NCBI GenBank assembly: GCA_050252415.1
Contig: JBFWKZ010000136.1
Coordinates: forward strand, 1 to 6,258
DNA from: Heteroscillospira sp050252415
Lineage (GTDB): Bacteria > Bacillota > Clostridia > Oscillospirales > Oscillospiraceae
Direction of reading: 5' to 3'
Length of the DNA: 6,258 nucleotides
This document shows positions 6,052 through 6,258 of this stretch, piece by piece. The first letter of the stretch is position 1. Each line of letters starts with the position of its first letter. A model generated the notes under the pieces. The model did no database searches and was not told the origin of the DNA. It saw nothing but the letters and a program-made list of their open reading frames with translations. The translations under genes were made by a program, and so were the position numbers.

Positions 6052-6258
6052 CGCAATATGCCTGCGCGCCCTGACGGCGGAGCTGTCGGGTAAGCTGACA
6101 GGTATGAAAATTGACAAAGTGCAGATGCCTGAGCGTGATCTTGTTATTCTCTCGCTCCGCGGCAACGGCGACAGTGTCCGCCTGCTGTTATCCGCTGGAG
6201 TGGGCAGCGCCCGTATTCACCTGACACAGGAAAAATTTGAAAATCCAAAATCACCGCC
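6041..6258 (+). CDS. rqcH: RqcH / NFACT family ribosome quality control protein, 3'-truncated
   Basis: Only the first 72 residues are in the window (MPLDAICLRALTAEL onward); full-length members have about 550-600. They match the NFACT-N opening: the MPxDxxxLxxLxxEL start, GKLTGMKIDKVQMPERDLVILSLR (17-40), RLLLSAG (47-53) and ARIHLTQEKFENPKSPP at the right edge. RqcH binds 50S subunits carrying stalled peptidyl-tRNA and, with tRNA-Ala, adds alanine tails that mark the chain for proteolysis. The same family was earlier named FbpA, for fibronectin binding. The ATG at 6041 overlaps the mrnC stop by 11 nt, which implies translational coupling. The catalytic and coiled-coil parts are beyond the window, so intactness cannot be judged. 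There is no truncation signal within the visible part. Confidence 0.93.
   Translation, partial: MPLDAICLRALTAELSGKLTGMKIDKVQMPERDLVILSLRGNGDSVRLLLSAGVGSARIHLTQEKFENPKSP

Noticed and set aside
1..6258. Mobile element, CRISPR, phage or RNA-gene content
   Set aside because: No transposase or integrase reading frames, no regularly spaced repeats, and no tRNA or rRNA-like sequence were seen. All substantial space is filled by conserved housekeeping genes.

Overview
This is an ordinary, tightly packed chromosomal segment from a Gram-positive, low-to-moderate-GC bacterium of the Bacillota. Clostridia (for example an Oscillospirales-like lineage with moderate GC) is the best guess. The reasons are the GGAGG-type ribosome binding sites before every complete gene, a TTG start, and a gene order resembling Bacillus subtilis, where tepA lies just upstream of spoIIIE. 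Other pointers are Mini-III RNase, a Bacillota and cyanobacterial hallmark, and an RqcH/NFACT protein. TepA and a SpoIIIE-type translocase would fit an endospore former, but neither proves sporulation. The species cannot be named from this sequence.

All six genes are on the + strand. (1) 1-1252 is the C-terminal ~416 residues of an M18 zinc aminopeptidase whose start lies off the left edge. It is closed by a strong hairpin terminator at 1261-1297. (2) 1318-2004 is the ClpP-like protease TepA, closed by a second, very strong terminator at 2011-2058. (3) 2059-2174 is the only real intergenic region. It holds an extended -10 promoter, a palindrome lying over its -10 and start site, and a leader with alternative hairpins. 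(4) From this promoter runs a compact operon: uppP (undecaprenyl-diphosphate phosphatase), ftsK/spoIIIE (DNA translocase), mrnC (Mini-III RNase) and the start of rqcH (NFACT ribosome quality control protein), which runs off the right edge. Gaps in the operon are 16, 0 and -11 nt, with no terminator inside.

The operon links cell-wall lipid carrier recycling, chromosome clearance at the septum, 23S rRNA maturation and rescue of stalled large ribosomal subunits. These are housekeeping tasks of growth and division, and shared expression may matter more than shared biochemistry. There is no sign of mobile elements, CRISPR, tRNA or rRNA genes, or horizontally acquired cargo. The parts worth a second look are regulatory: the two-register palindrome and leader before uppP, and the terminator placed so close to tepA that a separate promoter does not fit. 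I saw no evidence of an undescribed system.
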